Of a DNA stretch of 64,000 nt, positions 11,867 through 23,869 are shown piece after piece. The notes under the pieces are model-generated. The model made no database searches and was not told the origin of the DNA. It saw nothing but the letters and a program-made list of their open reading frames with translations. Source of the stretch: Hydractinia symbiolongicarpus (taxonomy: Eukaryota; Cnidaria; Hydrozoa; Anthoathecata; Hydractiniidae); the NCBI RefSeq assembly GCF_029227915.1, contig NC_079875.1, positions 9,359,001 to 9,423,000 on the forward strand, given 5' to 3'. How positions within the stretch are numbered: the stretch's first letter is position 1; each line of letters opens with the position of its first letter. A program made the translations under genes and the position numbers.

Positions 11867-12008
11867 TACAATAATAACAGATTACCCGCCGGGTTATACC
11901 GAAAATATTGGCCTCAGTCATTGCACCGACCTTGCAAGCTCGGTCGGCAATTAGACCCGGGCGATATTTTGCGGCACAGCCGGGGTAATCGGTTAATATT
12001 GTATTATA
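11867..12008. mobile_element. MITE-like element with ~45-bp imperfect terminal inverted repeats
   Basis: The left end (TACAATAATAACAGATTACC … CCGAAAATAT) and the reverse complement of the right end (TACAATATTAACCGATTACC … CCGCAAAATAT) are imperfect inverted repeats. The centre holds a second hairpin, CCGACCTTGC/AAGCTCGGTCGG. A related but rearranged copy lies at 57784-57895. It has no coding capacity and is probably a non-autonomous DNA transposon. GC content is visibly higher than in the flanks. Confidence 0.7.
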
Positions 12009-13705
12009 GGAAAACAATTTACAACATCTGTGACACGGCGGCGTGCTTTAATCACGCAGGCTGATTATGAAGTATCGATTGCCAGAAAGAAATACTTTGA
12101 AACATGTATTACTGGTTTGAAATCAACTATTAACATTTTAAATAACCCAATTTGTTTATACAGCATAACCAGGAAAAAATTAAACCAGAACCCGCCTCCA
12201 TACTAAATGGTTCGTTTGATTTTTATTATTTCCAAATCCCTAGAAACAACGTACATCATGCCTTATACGATTATCTCGTTCATCAGAAATAGTTTAAAAT
12301 TGGTAGATCCGGACTACCGTGATGCATTTCTGCAGATGTTTGGAATAGAATACTTGGAAAGCAAACATTTGGTTTGTATTTAACTATTGATGCTCAGTTT
12401 TACAATAAGCAAGCGTTAAAACTTGTATGTTCTTGCATGTTAGTGACTTGATTAAATTTGTTAAAGTGCTCTCCATGGTCGATGCTAATTACGTTTTTAT
12501 AAAATATCCGTTAGGCAATCTTCTAAACCTCTGCGTGAAGTGGTGTTGTTTTCTATAATTGTTTTGATCTGTTTAAAACATCATTAACATTCTTTAAAAA
12601 ATGGATTCAACGCGTAAAAGATTTAAGGTAAGAATTGTTACTAAAAGCAACAATGTACAAAAATAAATTAAAAGTTAATTTAAAATCAAAATCTTAACTA
12701 GCAAGGAAAGTAATACATCGTTGTAAGGTTTTCTTTACATCAATGTTCAGGTTGGAATTTTTATTAAGACTATGAACATGTTAAGGACTAGATATCTCTA
12801 AAGCTTCGCCTGTCCTTTATATATCTCATTTCTTCTTTCTATGACATGACTTTTTCCCGCGCACAAAAACACAGACGGAATACGACTATCATTAAAGAGA
12901 CGTATTTGTTGATAAATTCCTTCATAGAGAATACAAAAACAAAATAATGTGAGTCTCAATTTTCTATGAAGAACTTATATGCTGTAAAAAATTACTTTAA
13001 TGTCGCTCACTCCTAAACTTTATATCTAAATTTGTAAATCAGACGATGTATTTTCTATTTTAAGAAGAAATAAAAACATTTCAGATTGAAAACTTATGGA
13101 TGGTGACGAAATTCTAATATCTGTAAGAACATGTACTTCTTTTTCAGTTTTTAACTGTTCACTTATCTTTTATATCTACCATTTTGTTTTTAGCTGTAAC
13201 ATTAGTAAAAACTTGTGTTAATGTTTCATGAGGTTGAACAATATTTTGAGGAGTGTAAACAATGCCTTGTGACAGTTTATTGTTGTTTATACTGTCGTTA
13301 AACGACGTTCATATTCACACATCTTATTGCACGACAAGTTAAATTCCACGATCAAGATTTTGAAATGTTGGGAGGGGTGAGGGAAGCAATGAGTAAAAAT
13401 CTAAGCGTCACTTTAAGTTTAGCGTCCATTAAATATTTTTAGTTATTATCTGTATTTTTATCTTTCAAGGTAAAAAATTGTTCTCATTAAAACATCTATT
13501 TAAAATGGATATTATATAACACTTAACATAAATTATTATCATTTAAAGAAATGGTGAATATTATAGAACACTTTGCATTTTATCTTGTTTGGAGTGCTTC
13601 AGTTCTGATGTCTAAATGAAAATAAATGGAGAGTATAATACCGAATAATATAAGCAGAACTTGAACTCAAAATTTTTTTGCTAGAACATAGTTGTAATAA
13701 TAAGA
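12009..13705. other. intergenic with a decayed family A copy
   Basis: No gene is supported. The short frame starting at ATG 12601, followed by AAG|GTAAG, could be an isolated first exon, but no partner exon was recognised. At about 12784-12905 a decayed family A copy runs from ACTAGATATC through CCTGTCCTTTATATATC to ACAGACGGAATACGACTATC. Confidence 0.45.
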
Positions 13706-14060
13706 ACTAGTCGATAATCCCGTGGAAAAATCCTCTTATACAGAAAAAAAATGGAAGAGGTCCGTTATATGAATTTTAATTAAGGAGTTTCATACCGCGC
13801 GGGACTGGGCGCTAGCGAAGCGCTTTGGAGGGACAAATTTTTATATCCCCCGCAGAGCTAAGTACAAAAATGTGATTTTAGAAATTTGTATACTTGTTGT
13901 CTCTCAAACAGAAACAAACACCATATGTTGTTGAAGAATGGATAAAGAGATATTGAGGTTAAAAGGATTTCAAAGACGTCATCAACCCATCCATTCCACC
14001 CTAGCACAGGGCTAAGCGTTAGCCCAGGTAAACATTGTTGAAAATTCATACAGGCGTGAT
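13706..14060 (+). repeat. family B repeat, isolated copy
   Basis: The copy starts ACTAGTCGATAATCCCGTGG, followed by AAAAATCC. It later carries GGATAAAGAGATATTGAGGT and GACGTCATCAACCCATCC, colinear with the 3055-4860 array. A 'GCGCTAGCGAAGCGCT' GC-rich palindromic insert at about 13810-13826 is absent from the other copies. Confidence 0.65.
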
Positions 14061-15620
14061 TCCTGAAAAAAGTTAAAAAATTAATTGTTACAGTGGACTG
14101 ACCCGCATAGGCGTAACAGCCTTTTCCAAAAAACAGTCTATTGTTAACACTGAGCTAACCGCTTAGTACAGTTAAACAGATTTAAACAGTACCCTTCTCC
14201 AAAAAAACTTTATTTATTATTTTAAATGACAACAACGTAAACAGCCTGTCCAATTTCTCAGCCATTTTTTTGCAAAAAAAGTTTTAAGGAAATTAATTGA
14301 AGATGTAGCTACCTGGCAAAAATGCATTTAGCATAAGATTTATTGCTGAGAATATTGCCATATTGATAGCCAAACTGAATTTTTATACTCTCACTTTTGA
14401 TGTAAATAAATGAGCTAGCTAAATGGCTACATCCTTGACATAAAAATAAATGTTGGGTAGGAGAAAAACCTCTTATACCCAACAAAATTAGTAAAAAGTA
14501 AGGATATTAGCTAGCTAGCCTTCAAAATATTCGTTCCTAGCCAAAAATCCTAAAACTGGTGCGTAGCTAAAAACGTGACAATATATTTATCTTCACATTT
14601 TAGAACATAAAAAGAACAAATATTACAAATATAAAAAGCTTATAGAAGACAAAAAGGTGAAACAGACTTAGAAACAACACTGGCCACCATTACTTTTTAA
14701 ATACTAAAATGGCGATCATGTTTCTTTGTTGGCATGTCTAGGCCTCGAAAGTCTTGGATTGGTTTTTCAAAGAATCAAGCGTTTTGATTGGTATGAACGT
14801 GCGAGCGGTTAAGACAAAGTCAGTTAAACTGTCAGTAAAACCATCCTGTTTGTTTTCTGTGGCTTCCGAGCGGAATGGCGATTAAGGTCACGGGGGTAAA
14901 TTATTATTAAAAATGGCGCATTAAAAAAATAAATTCATTTTAATCACTTAATTTATTATTTGAATTAGAGGTTATCAATTAAATTAATTAAATTATGTAA
15001 GGAAATAAATTAATTAATAAAATTTACAATTAAACAACCCCTTGAATTACAAAAAATCAAAGGAATATCGGTAACCCTTTTGAACAGACAAAATACGGAT
15101 ATTATTATAGAGACTATCTACAGGTTTTCTTTGTAAACATAAAATTTATAAGCATATTCAGGCTTAGATTTACTAAAAAAGTTCTAAGCATAATGGTGAG
15201 GTTCAAGTTCTGCAATATTTGAAGGTCATACGCGAGAAACTTTGTTTTACAAAAACAGGAAACATTTTTTTCAGTTCATAGAAGGGTATTCTTAAAATAA
15301 AAGACATGAGTGAATTTATTAACATTTTTAAAATAGTTCTCTTTGAGAATTAAACAAGAAGCCCTGGGGGCTCTAAGAATTTCCGCTCGCTACCAAAATA
15401 TTTAATGACAACCTGCTACGTGCCAAACATTCGGAGAGGTTTGGTGCATGAAGCTCTGAAGATAAAACACACAAGGGACATATCATACAACAAACGCAAA
15501 CAAAACGAAACGTGTCATAATAAACTCACATTTTAAAAGAAATTGCTAAGAAATTGCTAACAAAAAATACAGCCTAATGGTTGAAAGTCTTGTGATTGAA
15601 ACGTTTATGGTCATAAACGG
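14061..15620. other. intergenic, no gene seen
   Basis: AT-rich. At about 15086-15115 it contains an isolated copy of the family A 3' signature (ACAGACAAAATACGGATATT). No supportable ORF. Confidence 0.5.
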
Positions 15621-15989
15621 CATTTAGTTGACAAAAAAATCAAATTTTTGTATCATCATCATTTTCAGCATACTTTATTTGTTAACTGTGCCAAATTTGG
15701 CCGAAATTGAAGTGGTTTTAATTTTTGGACCAATTTTGACCTAACATGGCATTTAGGTGACAAAAATCAAAATTTTGATGTCACCATTATGTTCAGCATA
15801 CTTCATTTGTTAACTGTGCCAAATTTTGTTGAAAATAAAGTAGTTTTAATTTTTGGACCAATTTTGGCCTAAAATGACATTTAGGTGACAAAAATCAAAA
15901 TTATAATGTCACCATTATGTTCAGCATACTTTTTTTGTTAACTGTGCCAAATTTTGTCGAAAACAAATACCAATTTCGGCCTGAAACGT
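15621..15989 (+). repeat. ~129-bp tandem repeat, three units
   Basis: Units start at 15621, 15750 and 15878, each opening CATTTAGxTGACAAAAA. Each contains TTCAGCATACTT, GTTAACTGTGCCAAATTT and, in the first two, TTTTTGGACCAATTTT. Lengths are 129, 128 and 112 bp. A fourth partial start (CATTTGGATGAC) lies at 15990. The units are non-coding and degenerate. Confidence 0.88.
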
Positions 15990-17180
15990 CATTTGGATGA
16001 CTTCCCAGTACTTGGGAGCTTGGGTACGAAGTTTAAATCTGTGACGTTGCATTTGACCATTTAGGACAGGGTTAGTTAGTTAGTCGGTACCAATACTATC
16101 CTCCTCTCAGAAGAACGTGAAATCCCAGGGTCGATTTTTTCTCAAAAATGCTCCGAAAGAAAAAAACGACGGTTTTAAAGAATTTCCTACGCCTTTTCAG
16201 GCGCGGAAATTCAAAAACAAGTTTTCAAAATAAGGATACAGTAAGTATATCTTTACGTGCTTATAAGAAACTGTGGTCAGAATAGCATAAGAAGTTTTCT
16301 CTAAAGTTTACACCCACATTCAATTTTGCTCTATTTTTAAAGAATGTTATATTGGCATTGCTATATTACTTAAAACAACACACAAATTATGGCGTCTGAT
16401 ATCGTGCATATAAGACACGTTATTTAGTTTAATAAACAACAAAAAGGGTTGTTGTATTTATCCACTTTTAACTGTCTATACATACATTATATTTGGAAAC
16501 ATAATATTAGCTAATAACCAGTATTAAAAGCTGTGAAATATTTCTAATGAATTTGCAGCATTATTATCTAAGATGCAAAGAAAAGATAGAAAGGAACAGT
16601 GCTAATGTGTCTTGTTTTGCAAGCTAGTGGAAAGGATAAGAATGTTAGGTTATGACTAATCGCATATTGTTAGAAAAGCGGAAGAATATGAAAGTGTATG
16701 AGTCATATTGCGCGTGGGTTTATGTATTGTCTAATTTAATTACTAGCTATACTTCAAAAAGCCTTTCTTTTTGCAATTTCCATCGCGTGTGTATAAAAGT
16801 CAATCTTTTATTACCTTGCATTAAAAATTCATGTTTTTAAATTTAGTTGAAAATTTAGAGGTACATAAAAGTATTGTCGTAGTCGTATTTATATGCTACG
16901 TTCACGAATTTTTAACTTCATACGACGACAGGAAGGCAGAGAACAGGAGAATAATAGTCAAAGCCTTCTTTTCTGGTTTTTTAATAAGTGTTGAAATGGT
17001 TTGCGCAAATAGCTGTTAAAATTGGACGTGTCATATTAAATTGCTTAGAAAATTGACTTCTAAGGGAGATTTTTTCTAGCTACCTTATTAACGTGAATCA
17101 ATGCCGCACATAAAAAATCCAACACAAAAAAGTCCTTTTCCATGTATATCTTTAGGTTGAACAGAAAACGTTAGGTCGCC
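15990..17180. other. 5' flank of GPCR 1, no gene seen
   Basis: No supportable gene. The frames at 16652 and 16831 carry no domain. The promoter of the receptor at 17181 presumably lies toward the 3' end of this interval, but no core element could be assigned. Confidence 0.45.
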
Positions 17181-18230
17181 ATGTTAACATTTACAAGACT
17201 GCCCATATCCCCAAGTTCGCCGTCACCAACTGCACGTCAGAACACCTTACCAACTGGTCAAACAGATGAGCAAATACTGAAGAAGTCAATTGATTTGAGT
17301 TTTGGATTAATTGTTGTTATACTAAACCTGATTGAAATCATTCTAATTAGTAAACTCAAGCGGCAAAAGAAAATTTACGAGATATGCATTTTAAGTTTAT
17401 CCATCACTGATTTTTTATTTGGACTTTCAAACAGTGTGGTTAGTGCTGTTTACTTGTCACAAAATGCTCAAAATGATGAAGTACTGGAGATTACCTACAC
17501 AACATATTTTTATTTCGTTTTAAATTCAATCTTACACCTATCCTTGATTACATTAGATCGAGTTTGGTTAGTTTATAAACCATTAAAACATCGCATTCAC
17601 GTGACCAGAAGAAGGATGTGTAAACTGCTCGCTATCACGTGGATAACTTCAACAGTAATCGCTATTGCCTTGTTTGTGTCAGACGAACTCACCGAAACAT
17701 TCACGAAGTCAGTTGAGATGACATCGTATGTAAATACGACTGTTTCTGGTGTAGCAGGAACCAAATCATCTTACTCAGTTCAAGCAATCAAAAGAATACA
17801 GATTGAACAACAATATTCTTCAATAATGCAATTGGTATTGTCAGTTTTTATAATTATCGCTGATGTATTCTTAATTTCAGCGTATTCTTTCATTATATTT
17901 GTACTTAAACGAAAGAAGAAAATTGCTACAAATCAAGAAGGGAATATAGAAAACAAAGTTTCTTTAATCTGTGCGTTAATTGCAGCAACATTTGTGATCT
18001 TTACCTTGCCATACGCAGTGGCAAGACTCACAGTAGGTCACACTCCATTATGGGCAAATCTAATCTTGGTTTCAAATAGTGGATTGAACAGTATCATATA
18101 TTTTTTTCGTGGAAAATGCGAAAACTATTTGGAAAAGCGAGACAGAACGCAAGTACAAATGAACGGCACCGGATCGACAACACCCTTAGGAACACCTATG
18201 ACACACGCGAAAAATCCGAAAGGTAATTAG
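17181..18230 (+). CDS. rhodopsin-class (class A) orphan GPCR, intronless (GPCR 1)
   Basis: A single 349-aa ORF begins with ATG after a CGCC context. Seven hydrophobic helices are visible: TM1 near residues 35-57, TM2 with ICILSLSITDFLFGLSN, TM3 ending LITLDRVWLVYKP, TM4 with W(I)TSTVIAIALFVSD, TM5 after a glycosylatable loop (NTT), TM6 TFVIFTLPYAVARL, and TM7 LILVSNSGLNSIIYFFRG. DRVW replaces DRY and NSxxNSIIYFF replaces NPxxY, both tolerated in class A. No Cys occurs in the extracellular half of TM3, so the usual ECL1-ECL2 disulfide seems absent. TM6 lacks the CWxP tryptophan. The ligand is unknown. It is a diverged paralogue of the genes at 21129 and 25133. Confidence 0.93.
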   Translation: MLTFTRLPISPSSPSPTARQNTLPTGQTDEQILKKSIDLSFGLIVVILNLIEIILISKLKRQKKIYEICILSLSITDFLFGLSNSVVSAVYLSQNAQNDEVLEITYTTYFYFVLNSILHLSLITLDRVWLVYKPLKHRIHVTRRRMCKLLAITWITSTVIAIALFVSDELTETFTKSVEMTSYVNTTVSGVAGTKSSYSVQAIKRIQIEQQYSSIMQLVLSVFIIIADVFLISAYSFIIFVLKRKKKIATNQEGNIENKVSLICALIAATFVIFTLPYAVARLTVGHTPLWANLILVSNSGLNSIIYFFRGKCENYLEKRDRTQVQMNGTGSTTPLGTPMTHAKNPKGN

Positions 18231-19538
18231 CATCAGGTAGAAGTGGAACATAAAATTGCTTAGGACTATACTTCACGAGAAGTTCACGTATTTTGCAACA
18301 GCTTAGATACTTTCTTACGCAAAGTTTGTTGAGACAATGTTGATGTGATTAGATCAGAGTATTACAAGTACAGCAAGTTTATGTTTACAATATAACAAAC
18401 ATTGTATCGTATGTCCTTAAAAAACGCTTACTAAAATTTCTTTACCGATTTCTCAAATAATATTTCGTCTCGCTAATTCAATAAACCACTAAATCGCATC
18501 ATATGCCTTATTTTGTTATCAATTTAATGTGGAAGAAATTTGCGTGTACGTATTAAGGCCATCCACCTAAGATAACACAACTTTTTTCTTTTTAACCCTC
18601 ATTCTTTTTTCTAATATTTTAAGATAATTATCCCTTTAAATTGTATCCCATTAAAGTGTATTATATTTATCTCATGGTTCTTAGCTCCAATATGTACTTT
18701 GTTGTAAAGAACATATCGTTGGTTTTATTCTTAACACAGGTCTGTTTTCAAACCAAATAACTATATTCATAGACGTCTATAGCGCGATGTATATCTACTC
18801 CCCATCATAATTAAATAGAGAAATGTGAATCCTGCAGACATCATTCACCGCAAGCGGGAAATACAATTTTCGGGCATTTTAATTGGCTCAGCGTTCTCGA
18901 TTATGGGCCGATATGTGCCTGTATAGCCCGTCGTTAAGGAAAATGGCAGCTTATAATGTAAACAAGCAAGAAAGTCATGTTTTCACGAAGGATTGAACAC
19001 AGCACAATTATTTTAGAATTCTAACAAAGTATTTACACAAATGCTGAATCAAAATTTTCAAATCCACCTTATGCTAAATGTAGGTTGGTAGCTGCACCTT
19101 TTACTGTTATATAAGCTTTAGAAAGTCTAAAATTTATTAATTCAGTAAGAGAACAGTCTCCATTAACCTGGTGATACTTGTGTTTATTTTGTAACTGCAG
19201 TTAATTTTAAAACCACAGCCTGCAGGAGGTTTTTTTATTTACGCTGACATTTTGAGAAATTTTTGGAAAACTTATTCCACAATATAAAAGACTGAGTAAT
19301 TATTTTAGCTGGACTTGGTAAAAATGGGCTGTTTTCTATGTTTTTACTTAAACCGAAGTTGCGAGAAAGCTTTTTTTTAAAGGATTTTACGCCTATACAA
19401 GAATCAAGTGAAAGCTTCTCATTAAATTTCTTAAGTTTTTGTCTATGTGTTCGCACTATCATAGACGTTTATTGGGATTTGCAATATGCACTCTTTCCTC
19501 GTTTTTTATGAAACATACAAACATAAAAATAATAATTG
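18231..19538. other. intergenic, no gene seen
   Basis: This is the 3' flank of GPCR 1. The minus-strand Lys-rich frame at 19235-19462 has no recognisable motif. Confidence 0.5.
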
Positions 19539-19671
19539 TCTCTGTCTGTCATGCAAATAGCCGTGTTCTCTGTCTGTCATGCAAAATGGTATCTCAAGTA
19601 GCGAGACGCACGCAATGCGGTATAAAAAGGACGGGCGAACCTGTGTATTTTTTGACGGGCCACCGACTAGT
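19539..19671 (-). repeat. family A foldback repeat
   Basis: The plus strand reads CTGTCTGTCATGCAAAATGG, TAGCGAGACGCACGCAATGC, GGACGGGCGAACCTGTG and CACCGACTAGTA. The hairpin arm is mutated (CCTGTGTATTTTTTGACGGG). A short internal duplication of CTGTCTGTCATGCAAA is present. Confidence 0.8.
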
Positions 19672-20415
19672 ATCTTAATAACCCTCATTTCCATGGGAAA
19701 ACTCTGACGAAATGAAATGCGCAGTTGACAAATTAGATCTCCTCGACATACTATATTGAAGTTTTTTATTGACGGATTATAGACAAATTTGTTGACGTCT
19801 TTTTTGATAGAATTTGTTTACATGTCATGCTGACATGTTTTGTTTTATGACGTTGACATAACACGTGTTTTTATGATGTTATTTGCCAACATATCTTCTT
19901 TTGTTTTGTTTAAAATAATTTACTATTTTTATGTTATAAAAACATACAAAGCATTTTTGCGTTGTTGCTTTAAGGTTACTAACCATTAGTAAAACAAGAT
20001 CCCGAAAAGATATGTGTCAATATTGAGAAAGCACGTAACAATATTTATTGTCAATATATCTTGCTGATGTTTATTATGCTTTCCTCAATTACCATAAAAT
20101 AAAATAAAAAAATAAAAAATAAAAAATAACTATATTATAATAATAACCAACACATTTTAATATGTTAACTTTGTATAAATGAAAAATAATAGTAGTAACA
20201 ATTTAACAATTATTGCGAAAGTTTTTTATAAGTACAGTTGCCGATCGATATGCACATCCCGGGGTTCCGCATATCGAGCGGAACCTCGGATAAGTGGATC
20301 TTTCCCAGGTCCCTTAGATTAGCCTTAGAAAACTCTCTCAATTTCATCGGATAAGTGGAACATTTGATAATTGGAACCAATTTTCTGATGAGCCAAATTA
20401 CACACTTGTAACTGG
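19672..20415. other. intergenic; possible DNA-transposon remnant from 20231
   Basis: No gene is supported. From about 20231 the words TACAGTTGCC and 'GGATAAGTGGATC' resemble a start at 28397 (TACAGTTGCC) and, reversed, the end at about 24146-24178 (CACTTATCCAGCGGCACCTGTA). This may be an old TA-flanked MITE, but I could not define both ends. Confidence 0.35.
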
Positions 20416-20419
20416 AACT

Positions 20420-23395
20420 TTTGTTCAATTTTCGAAACAAATTTCGGAATTCCAATGCTCGAATGTGTTATTTTTTACATTCGAATCACGTGGGCGAGGA
20501 CACATTACAGCTAAGTGGGGACCCCTTGAAGTTAAAGTAACTCATAAAATTGGACTTGCGATGTCTTAAATTACCTTTCTGTAAGCTTAGGCACTTGTAT
20601 TTTCCTGACTTCTATATTTTTTTCACAGAACGGCGTTTTTGACGAATTTGATGTTTGTTTGAAAGAAACTTCGTAACTAGTGAAACCACTGACTTTTATG
20701 CGAGCCGTTAAATGGAAAAACTAGTCGTCATTATGTGACCCCTTTTAAGTTCAGAATTTGCATGTAAACACGTGCAAATTGTTTTTCTTTGTTACCAAAA
20801 AGATCTGTTTTAGCGCCATATAATGTGAAAATACACTCCTTGGAAATGCGGAATAAGGAATAATTTGCACTCTCTAAAATAATACTTGTAACTGTACTAT
20901 TGGTTTAAAAACAAGTTGCCCAAAAAGTTAAAACATTTACACACATATATATTTTTATGGCTGGAGTCAAAGTATATCGTTTTATTGGAAAGTGTGTTAT
21001 CTTTAAAAGCTATATTACATGCACACATTTGCCATGGTTCACAGGTATATAACTTATATATATATATAAAAATACATTTCCTATTTTTCGTAGTCAGAGT
21101 TCGTAGTCCAGTTCCTAAAAATAATCTATTAAAAGGAGGAAGAAAGTTTTCTTGTTTCTTTCCCGTCTGTATTTTTTATCAACAGCCCTGGCGTTGAAAG
21201 GGGTGTTGTTGAAGCTGTAGAATTTACCTGTGCGTTTTTTAGGGCTTGTTTTTCTTGATATCTCTCACATTTTCCACGAAAGAAGTATATAATACTATTT
21301 AAACCACTGTTTGAAACCAATATTAAATTCCCCCATAATGGAACGTTTCCTGTAATAAGTCGGACCAGTGCGTATGGTAAAGTGAAGATAACGAACGTAG
21401 CCACAATGAATACACATATGATTGATACTCTGTTTTCGTAGTGAGTTGGTGATGCTGTTGTGACTTTCTTTTCTCTGTTAAGTAGATATATAATCATCCC
21501 ATAAGCAGAAATTAATACTACATCGGCTATAATAATAAATACAGACAACACAAGCTGCATTGTATCCTGATATGTCTCTTCTCTACGAATCTTCCTGATT
21601 GCTTTTAACTTAGGTTTTGTGCGCCAAGGTTTTGTACTCATTTCCGGTAAGGTGAACATTGTTGGGGTTACTGTTGAAGATACTTTGAAATCATTTGTTA
21701 TGTTAGTAACTGTTGCGTTAACATAAGATGTTGTGACATGGGACTTGATGAACGCGTCTGATACTTTATCCGATGCATAAAGAGAAGCAGCTATAACAGT
21801 TGAAGTGATCCATGTAGCAGCTAACACGATACAAATTCTTTTTCTTGAAACGTAGGCTCTATGCTGCAGGGGTTTTAGAACCAACCACAAGCGATCAAAA
21901 GTTATCCAAATCAAATGTAGTATTGAGTTTAAAACGAAATAAAAATATGTTGTGTATGTTATTTCTAATATGCTTTCATTTTGACCATTTTTCGAAAGAT
22001 ATATCGCACTGACAACGCTGTTTGAAATTCCGAAAAGCAAATCTGTAACGGAGAGACTCAGAATACATATTTCGTATATTTTCTTTTTTCGTTTAATTCT
22101 GCTGATTAGAATAATTTCAGCGATGTTTAGTATCACAACGATTAAACCAAACGTTAGATCAATCGATCTTTTCATCATTTGTTCATCGTTAGGGCCCTGG
22201 GATGGAGGTGGAGGCCTTATATGACCAGTAGGAGGCAATCGACTAAATCCAGGAAGTCCAGTTCTTGGTTGCATGCTACCAGGTGGAAAGAGACTAGGAC
22301 GAAACATTATGTACTTTGTTTAATGTCTAAATTAAAATAGGCGAGTCAAGAAAAATAAAAAAGCTTAAAAAAACATTTAATCTGTTTTACTAAAAAATAA
22401 TTATGGTTCGTATTTATCTCACCACAACGAACATTTAGCGATTCGCGTAGCATACATTACAAAGTCTTCATCGCCCATTTAAACTTAATGAACTAAAAAC
22501 ACACTAACTATATCATGCAAATTCTATAAAACTGCTTTTCTACTAAAAACATAATAAAGTTTGATTTCGACGTTTTATCTGTTTTTTAACAAAATTTTTG
22601 TTTTTTAAAATTCAACTGCTTTTAGCTGTAAAAAAATGTATGAATAAAAAATTTTTTTTAGTACAGTCGTCCTCAACGTCGTCTGCAAACGTTATTCAAA
22701 GTAGATCATGGTATTCATTCATTTTCCTTTGTATATATATTTTCTTTCTAAACTCTTTTTAATATTCTTATGTCATCTTTTAATATTCTCTTACATCTCA
22801 ACACAACGTTACCACTATTTTATCTATGTGAGAAATAAATAGTGTGACGAAATGTAAACAATATTAAAACAAAAATTACAACACAAGTTTAAAAGCGGAA
22901 GAATATTTAAGTAAACAAACTTTATTTGCAACTACAAAATCTATATCTGTCTTCAAATTATGACTTTTTATGACAATATAATTTGCGCTAAATTACCTAC
23001 CGTTTGCATAAACTAAAACTGAACTTGTTCAGACTTTTGTGAGAAATGTTGCAAGAAATAAAACGGTGTGTTAAAGGAAGATCAAGCTCAAAGTTCTTTC
23101 CTATAATGTTGTAATTAAGTTTTAATTAAACTCCTTATCCATTTTTCACAATAGGTATTTTTAACATTGTTTTGTTAAAAACACTAATTAGGAAATTAAA
23201 GCTGGATCACACTAGCCTGAAAAAAGTAATAAAAGGGCACGTTTGCATGAATTTATACAGTTAAGGGGGAAACGCAAAGTTGGGAGTAAAATATTTTAAC
23301 TTTGGTTGGTTAAAATGGCTACCTGAGAAAAAGGATAAAAATGTTAGATTATTGCAGATATAAATCCTAAAAGATAAAAACAAAACAAAAAAATC
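20420..23395. repeat. ~3-kb segmental duplication, unit 1 (contains GPCR 2)
   Basis: This unit aligns colinearly with 23870-27600. Shared landmarks outside the gene include TATTTTTTTCACAGAACG with TGATGTTTGTTT (20620/24060), AAAAGGAGGAAGAAAG-like sequence (21130/24970), ATCATGC…TTCTATAAAACTGCTTT (22513/26290), CATCTCAACACAACGTTACC (22794/27006) and CAAAGTTGGGAG (23275/27490). The duplication therefore includes both flanks of the receptor as well as its coding region, and is DNA-level. Confidence 0.88.
21129..22307 (-). CDS. rhodopsin-class orphan GPCR, intronless (GPCR 2)
   Basis: Single 392-aa ORF. The extracellular N-terminus is Pro-rich (about residues 1-40) with no obvious signal peptide. 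TM1 holds SIDLTFGLIVVILNIAEIIL, TM2 ICILSLSVTDLLFGISN, and TM3 ends WITFDRLWLVLKP (DRY replaced by DRL). A long second extracellular loop (~55 residues) carries NAT and NIT glycosylation sites. TM5 is LVLSVFIIIADVVLISAYGM, TM6 TFVIFTLPYALVRL, and TM7 LILVSNSGLNSIIYFFRG. The C-tail is Ser/Thr-rich. As in GPCR 1, no TM3 cysteine and no CWxP motif are present. It is closest to the 25133 copy, which arose by the local duplication, and more distant from 17181. The ligand is unknown. Confidence 0.93.
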   Translation of the reverse strand: MFRPSLFPPGSMQPRTGLPGFSRLPPTGHIRPPPPSQGPNDEQMMKRSIDLTFGLIVVILNIAEIILISRIKRKKKIYEICILSLSVTDLLFGISNSVVSAIYLSKNGQNESILEITYTTYFYFVLNSILHLIWITFDRLWLVLKPLQHRAYVSRKRICIVLAATWITSTVIAASLYASDKVSDAFIKSHVTTSYVNATVTNITNDFKVSSTVTPTMFTLPEMSTKPWRTKPKLKAIRKIRREETYQDTMQLVLSVFIIIADVVLISAYGMIIYLLNREKKVTTASPTHYENRVSIICVFIVATFVIFTLPYALVRLITGNVPLWGNLILVSNSGLNSIIYFFRGKCERYQEKQALKNAQVNSTASTTPLSTPGLLIKNTDGKETRKLSSSF

Positions 23396-23869
23396 AATAT
23401 GTATTTTCAAAAGTAAATGTTTTTCGGCTTACGTCATCATCAGTACTATACAAAGTTAAAAATTAAAAGTTTACTCTATTTTATATACAAAGTTGATGCA
23501 TTAGAAACCGCATAATACATGAAATAAAAGTAACAAGTGTAATAATTATTAAAGGATAATTTACGTGATGCCCTTGTGAAATAGAAGTTTTTTTTAGTTT
23601 CTTTTTTAATTGTTTAAAGTCGGCTCCGTGATGTAATATAGGAATCTTCAAGGTTTTTTTTCTGTCTATAATTAAATTTTAAATACTAAATGGCGAAGAG
23701 ATTAAATAAACAAAATAATTTTCGTTTGAAATGAAAAAGAACATTAGGTCGATTTAACCCAGTACACGACGTTGCTCATTTTTTTTGAATTCAAATGCTC
23801 CTGAGTTGTTTATGTTATTATTGTTTTTAGATAAACAACAGTAGAATAAATTTAAATTAAAAATAACAG
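23396..23869. other. spacer between duplication units
   Basis: AT-rich spacer between the two 3-kb units; no gene or recognisable element seen. Confidence 0.5.
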
